Part shown: positions 34,001 through 42,384 of the stretch, in pieces
Layout: each line of letters starts with the position of its first letter
Numbering within the stretch: the stretch's first letter is position 1
From: Aradus depressus
Taxonomy: Eukaryota; Arthropoda; Insecta; Hemiptera; Aradidae
DNA length: 64,000 nucleotides
Direction of reading: 5' to 3'
Assembly: GCA_963662175.1 (NCBI GenBank)
Contig: OY759219.1
Span: 29,430,908 to 29,494,907 of the forward strand
Program-made: the position numbers and the translations under genes
The notes under the pieces: model-generated
What the model saw: the letters and a program-made list of their open reading frames with translations, nothing else
What the model was told of the DNA's origin: nothing
The model's database searches: none

Positions 34001-34699
34001 TCACATCATAATCTACCTAAGAAAATAGTCTGCGACGAAGGGAGAGAGTTCAAAAACAAGACTATGATAGAATTCTGCAAACTAAACAAGGTAGAACTCC
34101 ACTTCACAACAGTCAACAATCCCAATTCAAACTCGCCCATAGAAAGACTACACTCGACAGTGCTAGAAAAATTAAGAATTATAAAGTTAAAGAACCCACG
34201 TGATCTTCCATCCAATCACATGATAACTGCCATTCTTATATACAATCAAGCAATACACTCATCAACTGGATTCTCCCCATTCTATTTATTGTATGGACCA
34301 TACGATCGACCCATAGATTTCGACCTAGGACTCACGACTTTCGAACAATATAACGAAAAACGTAAACAAGAATTAATGCCCTTCTATGATAAAGTCCATA
34401 ATAAAGCCAAAGAAAAAGCCCAGCAGGTACTAAATAAAAGAAATCAAAATAAAGAGAATAACCCGGACGTACAAGACCAAGAAATTTACATTGAAAGGAA
34501 CAGACCTAGAAAAACTGACCCTCCATTTGAAAAAATAAAAGTCACAGGACAAACCAAAGGTAAAATTCAAGGAACTACTAAGAAAGACAGACCAACTACA
34601 GCCCACATAAGAAAGGCAAAAAGACTAAGGAAAAATGTTTCTTCTGTGCAGGTCGATCCTGATCCCGACCAGCCTGGCCCTCCAAATAACGAAGCTTGA
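30974..34699 (+). CDS. pol: Pol polyprotein: protease, reverse transcriptase, RNase H, integrase
   Basis: Expressed by -1 frameshift from gag. Numbering from 30974: retropepsin DSGA at 37-40; RT with YMDD at 440-443 and 'MPFGLKNAPSTFQRVMD' before it; RNase H beginning 'TTDAS' (D590); integrase zinc finger H901, H905 and a CDLC pair near 935-938; integrase catalytic triad D968, D1021, E1057 with 35 residues between the last two. A basic GPY/F-like segment follows, with no chromodomain. 1,241 residues is a full-length size. All catalytic residues are present. The last 65 bases overlap env in another frame. Confidence 0.96.
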   Translation: MGTSLRTADHVDLNCLNSKPKLPFLYLPQTNLKILIDSGASNSVINTQPAFEKFSQYLFKKPFSITGLLNKKSADDNVQAPLLSELGIHESINFHVIDWHKHFDALIGSEDLERLGAIIDYRNNTLKIANQEIPFLLGYTSQSIKPCKVLVNNYVRIPVTQEQGDVCLPEIKLTNDITIPESLVTIRNGFCLVPIDVNNTEIYFDERIPVTPVSVTDIEYPQPSKPSKLNVSEAIRTSHLNGEEKRAILNICRQFKDTFYDDEEGLPFSNSVKHKIRTTDEDPVYVKSFRHPYHMMTEIQRQIQKLLDNKIIRPSISPYSAPVWIVPKKMDASGERKYRMVIDYRKLNEKTIEDRYPLPRIDEILDNLGKCQYISTLDLAQGFHEIEMDPGSIEKTAFTVNNGHYEYLRMPFGLKNAPSTFQRVMDNVLREYLYKFCFVYMDDIVIFSKSLDEHCQHLRNVFQKLRTFNLRVQLDKSEFLRKEVQFLGHVVTPDGIKPNPTKIEAIEKYPIPRTTSAIKSFLGLIGYYRRFISNFAKIVAPMSKCLKKGSKLDPNDPDYVQAFQQCKELLTNSPILAYPDLSKSFLLTTDASNVAIGSVLSQNNRPIGFYSRVLNSAEKNYSTIEKELLAIIDSTKHFRPYLYGKRFTIETDHKPLVWLYKIKEPNSRLIRWKIKLEEFDFEIQYKKGKENFVADALSRIEINNFDDEEADDSMSIQVCLDEGDANQLRREAQALSNNDLDEILNQPPDNSEQYQEIIQDLEKTLDEQDNDTDLETVHSTDGDTGKTVPISERPLNVFTNRIIFSIGETRKSRLTRPFNRMTHFATIRRSAIEEDLSILLKQIIRPDQNFGIYFKDEIIHKPFLDLVYKIFNNSIKIFICTKFCQDVTDEDRQNNIVMEYHDQNHNGINETLNQLKEKYFWPKMKDTISSVINICDLCQRSKYERRPYDLKLSGPMTAQRPFEVIHIDTFSFDGSKFLTIIDLFSRYAQAYLIKDGTSLTILNKLRHYFSHHNLPKKIVCDEGREFKNKTMIEFCKLNKVELHFTTVNNPNSNSPIERLHSTVLEKLRIIKLKNPRDLPSNHMITAILIYNQAIHSSTGFSPFYLLYGPYDRPIDFDLGLTTFEQYNEKRKQELMPFYDKVHNKAKEKAQQVLNKRNQNKENNPDVQDQEIYIERNRPRKTDPPFEKIKVTGQTKGKIQGTTKKDRPTTAHIRKAKRLRKNVSSVQVDPDPDQPGPPNNEA

Positions 34700-36266
34700 A
34701 ACAAACGGATACTTTATAGAACCACTGTCAAATGTTAGCTTACTAGATCATTACCACAACTTTCTGTTTCATGTTAATGTCTCTAAATACGAAACAAGCT
34801 ATAATACACTCATATTGAACTCTAATATACTAAAGACAAATGTAGTCAACAATACTATAATGAGTAGAATTAGTAGCCAATTAAAGGGAACTATTTATAA
34901 GATAAGGGAAATTTTAGATAAGTTAAGTAATAAGCGTGAAAAACGTGGGATAGTAAACGGACTCGGAAGTATAATTAAATTTGTAGCTGGAAACCCGGAC
35001 AATGACGATTTAAATACTATAAATAATAATGTCGATGCTCTCTTTAAAAATCAAAATAATGAAATTAATAAGATTTCTCAGTTTACATCCTTCGCTAATC
35101 ATGTTAGTAAAAGAATTGAAGACGAAACACAAATATTCAACCAAAACATTAGAGATACAAAAGTCTTTTTAGAGAAGTTGAAATCTTTTGAAGATAGTCA
35201 AATTATTTTACAAAATGAGGTTTATCAAGCTGAACGTATACTGAACTCCCTACTTGTCCTTGAAAGGACCATTAGCCTAGCATTCAACAATATACCTAAT
35301 CTAGAAATAATTAGCACAAATGAATTAATACAAATACAAAACTATCTTAAGAAAATGTATAGGGATAATCAATTAATTCCTTTAGACAAAAATCATCTAT
35401 TTAAATTGTTAAACGCTTCTAAATTATACATATTTGGTATAAATCAAATGATTACCTTCCTTCTCAAAATACCAATCCTAAAACCTTTCCAAGCAACCTA
35501 TTCCAAAATTTACCCTGTACCTAATAGTGAAGAAATTATCATTCTACCACCTAAAAGATTTCTCGTCATCTTGGAGGACACTGAACTCTGGTCTGATGAA
35601 GAATGCAAGGTAAATAATGGAATCACCCTGTGTACTCAGCAGCCTAGTCAAGAACCCTGCACCACCACTAGCCTCGACCGCTGCAACTCTGCCAAAGTCA
35701 AAAACTCGTATAAAATAGTGACTGCACTATCTAATAAACAAATATTAGTTATGTTTCACCAACCAAATGAAATCATCGAAGACTGCGAAGGCATACCCCG
35801 CACAAAGACTATACAAGGAGCCGCTCTACTAAGCTCATCCTGCCGACTTATAATCGGAACATTGGTATTTACATCAGCCGAACCATCCTTCGAGATCACA
35901 CCACCTAAACTAAATCTAGTGCATTTGGAAAGCAGTCATGAAATCAACCTACAACTTCGTCACCTAAGCCCGTCAACTGATCTTCATCAAGAAGCTGTGG
36001 AACTGGCCCAACAACCCATCCTACTGTCACCAATAGCACAATTTTCTTACTTAATCTTAACCATAACATTATTAATTTGTATGTTACTTGTATTAGTCGT
36101 GTTATTCAGATACCGACATAGACTACATGATCTGTTCTGCAAACCTAGAACAATCATCACGGTGCGCCCCGCAGACGACCAAGAAGCTGGACCCCCCATG
36201 GTGAGCTGCCAAAATTCGAACGGGTCGTTCGAAAAACTTAGGAGGGAAGAGTTAAGTGACACCTAA
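34635..36266 (+). CDS. env: Envelope glycoprotein, F-like class
   Basis: The frame is open from an ATG at 34635, but the likely mature message starts at the exon-1 ATG (29342) via splicing. Numbering from 34635: hydrophobic N-terminus; furin-type site REKR at 101-104, followed by a Gly-rich hydrophobic segment similar in placement to the fusion peptide of baculovirus F and errantivirus Env proteins; long helical region; cysteine-containing ectodomain; one membrane span near 469-491; short basic cytoplasmic tail. The stop codon (36264-36266) lies inside the 3' LTR. The frame is unbroken, so the element could in principle make enveloped particles. Confidence 0.93.
   Translation: MFLLCRSILIPTSLALQITKLETNGYFIEPLSNVSLLDHYHNFLFHVNVSKYETSYNTLILNSNILKTNVVNNTIMSRISSQLKGTIYKIREILDKLSNKREKRGIVNGLGSIIKFVAGNPDNDDLNTINNNVDALFKNQNNEINKISQFTSFANHVSKRIEDETQIFNQNIRDTKVFLEKLKSFEDSQIILQNEVYQAERILNSLLVLERTISLAFNNIPNLEIISTNELIQIQNYLKKMYRDNQLIPLDKNHLFKLLNASKLYIFGINQMITFLLKIPILKPFQATYSKIYPVPNSEEIIILPPKRFLVILEDTELWSDEECKVNNGITLCTQQPSQEPCTTTSLDRCNSAKVKNSYKIVTALSNKQILVMFHQPNEIIEDCEGIPRTKTIQGAALLSSSCRLIIGTLVFTSAEPSFEITPPKLNLVHLESSHEINLQLRHLSPSTDLHQEAVELAQQPILLSPIAQFSYLILTITLLICMLLVLVVLFRYRHRLHDLFCKPRTIITVRPADDQEAGPPMVSCQNSNGSFEKLRREELSDT
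36240..36249 (+). other. Polypurine tract
   Basis: AGGAGGGAAG directly precedes the 3' LTR and would prime plus-strand DNA. It is also translated as the end of env. Confidence 0.85.
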
Positions 36267-36446
36267 CTACAAAAAGCATAGACTCAGCATCAGCACTTCT
36301 AGAAACAATATAACGGCGTTCGACTGCCGCGCGCTCAGTCTATTGAGTTCCGTCTTGCTGTTCACAACACCTTTACTTTGTAATTTTTCTGTATTTTAAT
36401 AAAAGTTATTTTTTAAAAACTACTTTGTTGAATTCAGAACTTAATT
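36250..36446 (+). repeat. 3' LTR
   Basis: Identical to the 5' LTR over 197 bp by direct comparison. AATAAA at 36399-36404 is the probable polyadenylation signal. Confidence 0.95.
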
Positions 36447-36580
36447 ATATGAAAGTATAATAAATATAAAATTATTCCCCAAAACGAATGAATCAACTTA
36501 ACTTTTCGCCCCGTTTTACATCGGTATTATATATACCTATATATAGTGGGCACAGGGTGTTATAGTATCCAATGCTCTTA

Positions 36581-37731
36581 GGGGCTGTTCACAAACTACG
36601 TCACACGAGGGGGTTTATAACTTATGTGATGATTGTGACGGTGGGGAGGGGGGGACTGAACAAAAAAATGACGTCACGTTTATTATTACACTTTAAAATA
36701 AGGGCGTAGACAATTTTCTAAAAATTAATTTAATTAATGGCAAAACAAACATGTTCGCAGCAGTCATTACTTATTACAAGTTGTGAAGTGCAAAGACTCC
36801 AACTGTTGTAAACAATTTCGAAGTGGTCTTCTTAAAATTTTGCCGGATCGATTTCTTCCACCACCAGCACGTATTATTCAAAACGGTGACAGTCTTTCGG
36901 TCAATGCAGAAAACAGAGAATTTTCTCGACTTTTCCTGAATTTGACATTGCAAAAAACTTTGTACCCTGAAGTTTTCAAGGAGCACAAGGAAGTTCCTTA
37001 TGATATAGGATGCCCATCTGAAGACTTGCAAAAAGTGTGGCGTGTACTTGGGGTCTTTGACATATTTCACTCGAAACAGTGCAATACTGAGGCACCGGTA
37101 GTTAAAGTTAGACCGGTTCGGGTTGCAGCTAGACGTCAACGAGAAATGTTGGCCATCATAAAAAAACATCGAGGATCAAGAAGAAGCCGAGTGGTTCGAT
37201 GACGACATGATAGATACTAATAGGGAAATACCTGAACCTTCTGACAGTGATCAATCTGAAATACCAATCATAACTATAGATGAACATTTAAAACCGATTT
37301 GGGAGGAATCGTAATATTCCTCAGTCTTTTTTCATGATATGGATTATCTCGCTTGAATAATCGAAATGTTAAATACTTAAATCACTGTTCTTTTATTTAA
37401 TTTATGAATACAGATGAATATAAATGTATGTTGTATTTATGATAAATTGAAGTTGTATTTGGCCGATATGCCTCAGCATAAGGCCATAACTAAGAGAGAG
37501 AAAAAAAAAAAAAAAGTTGTATTTATGATAAATTGAAGTTTTATTATTTTTATACAATTTGGTACTTTTCTTTTTAAAAAAACTTCAGTTTAAATTGGGG
37601 GGGGGGGGGGGGCATGAAAAAATGACGTCACGTTTAGGGGGGGTTCAATTAAATGTGACCAATTGTGACAAGGGGGAGGGAGGGGGTTAAAAACACCTCA
37701 AAATTGCGTGACGTAGTTTGTGAACGGCCCC
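36581..37731. mobile_element. Harbinger-like TIR element carrying a gene fragment
   Basis: Inverted ends GGGGC(T/C)GTTCACAAACTACG flanked by TTA on both sides (36578-36580, 37732-37734), a 3-bp TWA duplication as in PIF/Harbinger. 'aatgacgtcacgttta' occurs as a direct subterminal repeat near both ends. It is 1,151 bp, has long G runs, and carries an exon-like frame. Confidence 0.7.
36781..37314 (+). pseudogene. Exon-like gene with one frameshift, unknown cysteine-motif protein
   Basis: Starts after an acceptor-like site (AG at 36779-36780). The first part contains CKDSNCC...RFLPPPARI and runs to a stop at 37202; an A7 run near 37160-37166 shifts frame, after which an acidic tail (EEAEWFDDDMIDTNREIPEP...) reads on to a TAA at 37312. 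One base accounts for the break. The 'CCK-FR...LPDRFLPPP' pattern looks like a conserved domain I cannot name. It is either the element's own protein or a captured host exon. Confidence 0.5.
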
Positions 37732-37759
37732 TTATCCCTTCCCTGGAAGCGTTATTTTG

Positions 37760-38150
37760 TTACCTGTATGTTTATACTACCTAAGCCAAGCCCTTCATGA
37801 AGTACTCAGTCTCCCAGCTTCCTTAATGCACCTGAGAATGCTCCCATGTTACAATCTTCGAAAATCCTTCTCTGTGATTACATCTTTACCAAAAATGTGG
37901 AATCTCGTTCGCGTGTATCCTGAGCATGTGTGCCGCCGTCTCGTCTTCTTCCCACATCTGTCACAGGTGGGACTGTCCTTGACTCCTACAGTGTGCAGGT
38001 GTCTATTGAACGGACCGTGTTCTGTGAGAACTCCAGTTAGTTGCCGAAGCTCGTTCCTTTTGAGGTTCAGGATCCCATCCTTCAACACCTTGGACTCCCC
38101 TCCCAGGAATATTTTTACATGGGTGTTTGTCATCATGGGGTTTTGAATTT
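37760..38150 (-). pseudogene. LINE C-terminal fragment with zinc-knuckle-like motif
   Basis: The minus strand reads ILNLKRNELRQLTGVLTEHG, then HLHTVGVKDSPTCDRCGKK, then a His/Cys pair. This is the C-terminal RNase H/zinc-motif segment seen in Jockey/R1-type LINEs. It is frameshifted and truncated, without RT. Confidence 0.65.
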
Positions 38151-38400
38151 ACATATGACATTTTGGGTCGATATATTCTTAATAACAGCAGTTATTAGAA
38201 TTTTTGTGTTAAGCCTACCCCTAAACCCCCTCTGCCCTTTGGCCGATTTTGCTGCTATGAGGTTCTGGACACACATATCAAATTTCATGTAGGTACATTC
38301 ATTATATTCAGAGTTATCGTGATCACAGACACAGAAAGGATTTTTTTTTGCATTTTTGGAATCAGGGTGACGGAACAAAAAATTCGGTGAAATACACCCA
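38140..38400 (+). repeat. Family R fragment
   Basis: Matches 'ttttgaatttacatatgaca', 'ccctttggccgattttgctg' and 'tcattatattcagagttatc', ending near 'cacagacacagaaagg'. Confidence 0.6.
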
Positions 38401-38456
38401 GCAATGCTAGTATGAAATAAATTTGAAAGAGGGGAGCCATAACAGACGAGGGGACG

Positions 38457-38511
38457 GGGGGGGGGGGGGGGGGGGGGCTGGAAGCAATCCCCCCCCCCCC
38501 CCCCCCCCCCC
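38457..38511. repeat. Homopolymer hairpin: G21, 11-base loop, C23
   Basis: G at 38457-38477 and C at 38489-38511 can form a near-perfect all-GC hairpin. It may be a fragile site or a sequencing/assembly artefact. Frames across it are not genes. Confidence 0.85.
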
Positions 38512-40181
38512 AAGCCTCGACCGAACTTCTTACAGTTTTCAAGAATCGTTATAAACGTATCCCTAATTAAACCGATTACACGCGGAAAGATGCATATAGG
38601 AAAAATTACGCCGAAAATCTCAGTAAAAATTACTACACTGCACCGGAGCGATGGGGGAGAGGCAAATATAGACTTCAATTCGTAATTTTTACAATACGGA
38701 AGGAAAAAATATAAACCGTAAATACGATCTGCACAGTAAAATTACTTGATTCACGAATAAAAATGTTTCAGTTGTTCTACAAAAAGTAAACATTTTTATT
38801 ATAAAATATATATTTTTTTGCATAACACATAACTATAATATTAAGGATATTCCGTACTTATTAAAAAAATAACATTGGAGTTTGAATCTTAAATATATTC
38901 AAGAAAAACATCTAATGCTTATTATATAATTTTTGCAAAAAATCTTACCAAGTTTGTGAGTAATAAATACTTGAAGTTAGAATAAAAGTGAGGTTAAACA
39001 TGGTGTCTTACAGCCAATCATTCACAAACTTTAAAACTTTAATTGCACTGAGACTTGTAAACCAAAGTATATATATATATATACTTCGTATGTATGTTTT
39101 ACCCTCTATAAGAAATAAAGAAAATATACCATGATCTGTATTTTTTATTATATTAATTTTATAAGGTAGGCAAACAGAGCATTATTCAAATGCAAGTAGA
39201 ATATGATGGATATTCAAATAAATGTTTATCCAATTTTTGGTTTCTCACACACGAATCAAAAAATCAGAACGAATTTCCTGAAAGATAGGTAACTCTCATA
39301 ATCCCCCCCCCCCACCCTAAACTAGATGGTTGGGTATAAGATAGGTACGGTGGTTGGTATAAGAAAATCTTTTTATGGCCACATCAAATAATTTTTTTTT
39401 TTTTTTTTGGCATAATAATTGAGAAGCATTTGTGGGCTCTGGGCTGATATCCGGCAAATCAGCGGAGGGGTGGAGGCGGTGATCGATGTCATTGGAACCC
39501 GTTCAGGAGTCACGTGTTCCTGACACGTGTCCCAGAAGAGCCCACGTATATTTATAATATATTTATATTTATATTTATTTGTTTCCGTTAAACCATAACA
39601 TGGTAATAGAATAAGTCATAAGAATATATCTATGGTCACAGGGAATAAGTTGTTAAGTCGTAAAATGGCCAAAATGAGATGAGTTTACTGTGATCAAGCC
39701 ATTTGCGCACTGTGAAGACGTTGGGAGCTCAGGACTAATATTTCGGAATTATACAGATGTGGGTTTCTTGGTATCTCGTAAAATTGTGTATGTTCTCGGT
39801 TAAATCAACTTAATCTACTTTCTTGAGGAATCATTCACGAGATAACTGCATTTAACCATTTATTCAACTATTCCAAGTGAAGAGGGTGTTTTCGGTTAAA
39901 TCAACTTGCTCAACTTTAGAGAGGCATCATTCACGAGTATTTAAAAAAGTATGGTTAATAATTAGGTAAGTGATGGGGAATGATTAGGTAACTAAGGGAA
40001 AATCCAAGAAAGGATTAACAATATACATTTTCATTCACTCCTATTGATTTAGAAAGTATATGATTAATAATAATGCAAACATAATTCATGCAAAGTTTCA
40101 GTTAAATAGCTCTAGTAGTTTACAAATTATCTACAGAGAAGAGAAGAACGGACCATCATACACACGAATTACACTGTTCTG
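38512..40181. other. AT-rich DNA with an old LINE-like 3' end
   Basis: Mostly structureless. About 39,440-39,660 has 'gggctctgggctgatatccg', a CACGTG...CACGTG inverted motif, and 'tttgtttccgttaaaccata', which is repeated near 60.48 kb and suggests a LINE 3' end. C8-9 run near 39,304. 39,775-39,950 carries two copies of 'ggttaaatcaactt'. Confidence 0.4.
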
Positions 40182-40189
40182 TGCTGCAG

Positions 40190-41254
40190 TAGGGATGGGC
40201 GATGGTAGGTACTATCGATAGATCGATAATAAATATGATAGTGCCATCGATAGTCCTAAGTAACAATCGATATTAATTTTCCTTCATTAAAGGGAATACG
40301 TTTTGAATAAAAAATAAATAAATAAAAAAAAAAAAAAAAGATGAAGTTTATCGAAATGTTCATATATATTTTTAAAAAAGTTGCGTAACTTTTCAACACA
40401 TGTTAATCAACTGTGATCGAAAACAGATTGTTTTTCTAGAAATATTTGAATATTTTGAATGAACGCTTGCCACTTGTGAAAACAAAAACAATCCAATTCC
40501 TAGTATAGAGAGCTAAAGCAGAAAGATACGTCTATTATGATTCTATGACGGACCTTCTTCCAAGAAACTACTTCTCCTTATTATTTTTTTCGTTCCAGTT
40601 TCCTTTCTATTTAACTCCATCTCAGTTCGAGTTACGTGTGTTGGACTTGCAACTTGGAAACGTGAAGAGTAGCGTGTTCATTTCAGTATTCCGCCAAAAT
40701 CGGACGTGTGGAAGTTTTTTTTTATCAAACAGCATGATGGGAAAAGAACTGAATGTTCTTTGTGTAAAGTTTTATTCAAAACTAGTTCCAACAGATCCAA
40801 TTTAAGGGATCACCTCGCGTGACGTAACCAAGAAACTTATAAACTGGCACCCAAGACCATTGCAGAAGCTGGATCACTGCCTACTGTTCCATAAAGTTTT
40901 ACAAAAGTATTTTTCGTCAAATGTTAATTAATTTTTTGATATTGTTTAATAAAAGTTGTTTTTGAACTTTAAATAAGTGTTAATATTCTTGCCAAGTGTT
41001 ATACTTAATGCGATTATTTTCTACAGAAAATGTTATTTCCATAAAATAAATGTTCGATTTGAAAGAACAATTACTTATTCGATTGAAATTTTTATCCTCC
41101 ATAACAGAATAATTTAAATTAGGTAGATGTAGGTACATGAAAAAATAAAAATAAAATAATCATATTTTAGTATAATATTAGAAAGATCGATGGCATATCG
41201 ATGATAGCATCTGACTATCGATACTGGCCAACTATCGACTATCTTCCATCCGTA
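40190..41254. mobile_element. hAT element with BED finger and TATCGATA-type subterminal repeats
   Basis: 8-bp near-duplicate flanks TGCTGCAG/TGTTGCAG (40182-40189, 41255-41262) and ends TAGGGATGGGCGAT / ATCTTCCATCCGTA fit hAT. Both ends carry clusters of ATCGAT/TATCGATA motifs (about 40,210-40,275 and 41,185-41,240). It is internally deleted to 1,065 bp. Confidence 0.75.
40691..40822 (+). pseudogene. BED zinc-finger fragment of a hAT transposase
   Basis: The frame reads KSDVWKFF, then CSLC, then SNRSNLRDHLA before a stop. The aromatic pair, the CxxC (40754-40765) and the His at 40811 are the BED-finger layout, lacking the final His. BED fingers bind transposon ends. The catalytic RNase-H-like domain is absent. 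Confidence 0.75.
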
Positions 41255-41262
41255 TGTTGCAG

Positions 41263-41724
41263 GTCTTCGACCTCCAGAACTCTAGTAAAAGAAATACTAT
41301 AAAATAAAAGTAAATTGGTTTCGTGTTGCCAGTTCTGGGAATGACATGTTCAGGATTCTTTCGTGACAAGTCTACATTTAATAACACCCCCAGGGACCCC
41401 GTCTGTCATATTTCCTTCCTCTTTGGGTCAATATTGGAACATGATGGAAGTGGAAAGTTGCGGTTTCAACCGTTGTTTCAGTCAGATTGACTTTCTGAAA
41501 GCTTGTTTGTCCTAGGTAAATACATCAATCTCACAAGTTCCAACTATTGTGATGCCCTGGATAGGCTCCATCGTCTAAAATTACCTGGGTGAATCAATAA
41601 TCAAATTTACTTCCCCAGCCATGCATAGTATACGAGAAGTTATTTGGTCGGGTCAACAAATCAATGTCGGATTTCTACCAGAGTTTAATAACATCTATCA
41701 CTTATTTACTTATTCATTCAAAAG
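41263..41724. other. Non-coding spacer
   Basis: Includes a family R-like 'acttccccagc' start near 41,610. No gene. Confidence 0.4.
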
Positions 41725-41770
41725 TTATAACTGAAGATAAATATTGTCTATTTCAAAAATAATATATAAT

Positions 41771-41808
41771 ATGGGAGTACTTTCGGTATTGCTACCATCT
41801 TCAGCCAC
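41771..41808 (-). ncRNA. Hammerhead-like motif, element C, inverted unit
   Basis: Complement of the plus-strand motif with all core elements kept (CTGAAGA, hairpin, GAAAG, AGTACT). Confidence 0.6.
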
Positions 41809-41843
41809 GCCTTAACAAATACCAAATCAGTATTTGTTAAGGC

Positions 41844-41881
41844 GTGGCTGAAGATGGTAGCAATACCGAAAGTACTCCCAT
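41844..41881 (+). ncRNA. Hammerhead-like ribozyme motif, element C unit 1
   Basis: Stem I GTGG (41844-41847) pairs with CCAT (41878-41881); core CTGAAGA (41848-41854); stem II GGTA-GCAA-TACC; GAAA (41868-41871); palindromic AGTACT as a minimal stem III (41871-41876); C at 41877 as the cleavage base. An extra T precedes stem II compared with the canonical core. The tiny palindromic stem III suggests action as a dimer, as known for Penelope-associated variants. Confidence 0.65.
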
Positions 41882-41965
41882 ATTATATATTATTTGTGAA
41901 ATAGACAATATTTTTTTAAAAACATACTTTTTTAAATTTTTTTCCTTATCAGTATTTGTTAAGGC

Positions 41966-42003
41966 GTGGCTGAAGATGGTAGCAATACCGAAAGTACTCC
42001 CAT
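41966..42003 (+). ncRNA. Hammerhead-like ribozyme motif, element C unit 2
   Basis: Identical to unit 1 through the whole motif, exactly 122 bp downstream. Confidence 0.65.
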
Positions 42004-42087
42004 ATTATATATTATTTGTGAAATAGACAATATTTTTTTAAAAACATACTTTTTTTTATTTTTTTCCTTATCAGTATTTGTTAAGGC

Positions 42088-42125
42088 GTGGCTGAAGATG
42101 GTAGCAATACCGAAAGTACTCCCAT
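42088..42125 (+). ncRNA. Hammerhead-like ribozyme motif, element C unit 3
   Basis: Identical to units 1 and 2 through the motif. Tandem copies would let an RNA spanning the array be cut to 122-nt monomers. Confidence 0.65.
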
Positions 42126-42384
42126 ATTATATATTATTTGTGAAATAGACAATATTTTTTTTAAAACACATGTTTTTTTTTATTTTTATCAAGTGTTTCA
42201 CAATATCTCTGCAAAAATGTTAAGTATCATTATAACTGAAGATTAATTTTGCTTCTTTTCTGAATAAGGCTCGTCATACGAAATAATTACAACGTATCAA
42301 ACTTAAATTTTATACTTAAAGTATAAAAAAGTTGTCGGTGACTCACTGATAAATTACTTACAAATTAATCAATTAAGTATCTAT

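Larger units (their letters stand above)
29362..34651 (+). other. Predicted env intron
   Basis: Donor CCT|GTAAGT at 29361/29362 and acceptor TTTCTTCTGTGCAG| ending at 34651, both strong matches to consensus. Exon 1 ends in the second position of a codon and exon 2 resumes exactly in the env frame. The intron removes gag and almost all of pol, including the unspliced env ATG at 34635. Confidence 0.7.
28930..36446 (+). mobile_element. Complete errantivirus-like provirus (gypsy group) with gag, pol, env
   Basis: Two identical 197-bp LTRs enclose gag, pol and env, all open. The host target ATAT is duplicated (28926-28929 and 36447-36450), matching the 4-bp TA-rich target choice of Drosophila errantiviruses. 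Identical LTRs and intact frames imply a recent insertion that may still be functional. It shows a primer binding site, -1 frameshift signal, env intron signals and polypurine tract, each listed separately. Confidence 0.96.
41739..42229 (+). mobile_element. Hammerhead-motif element C: three 122-bp tandem units plus an inverted unit
   Basis: Bounded by 14-bp direct repeats TTATAACTGAAGAT (41725-41738, 42230-42243). It starts with an inverted partial unit (41,744-41,825), then three direct units starting at 41826, 41948 and 42070 (exact 122-bp period). Each unit carries one hammerhead-like motif. The two short frames across the array (60 codons) are by-products. The layout resembles metazoan retrozymes and Penelope-associated hammerheads. 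Confidence 0.78.

Noticed and set aside
41844..42148. Two identical 60-codon frames
   Set aside because: They are the 122-bp tandem unit read in one frame; the conserved feature is the RNA motif, not the peptide.
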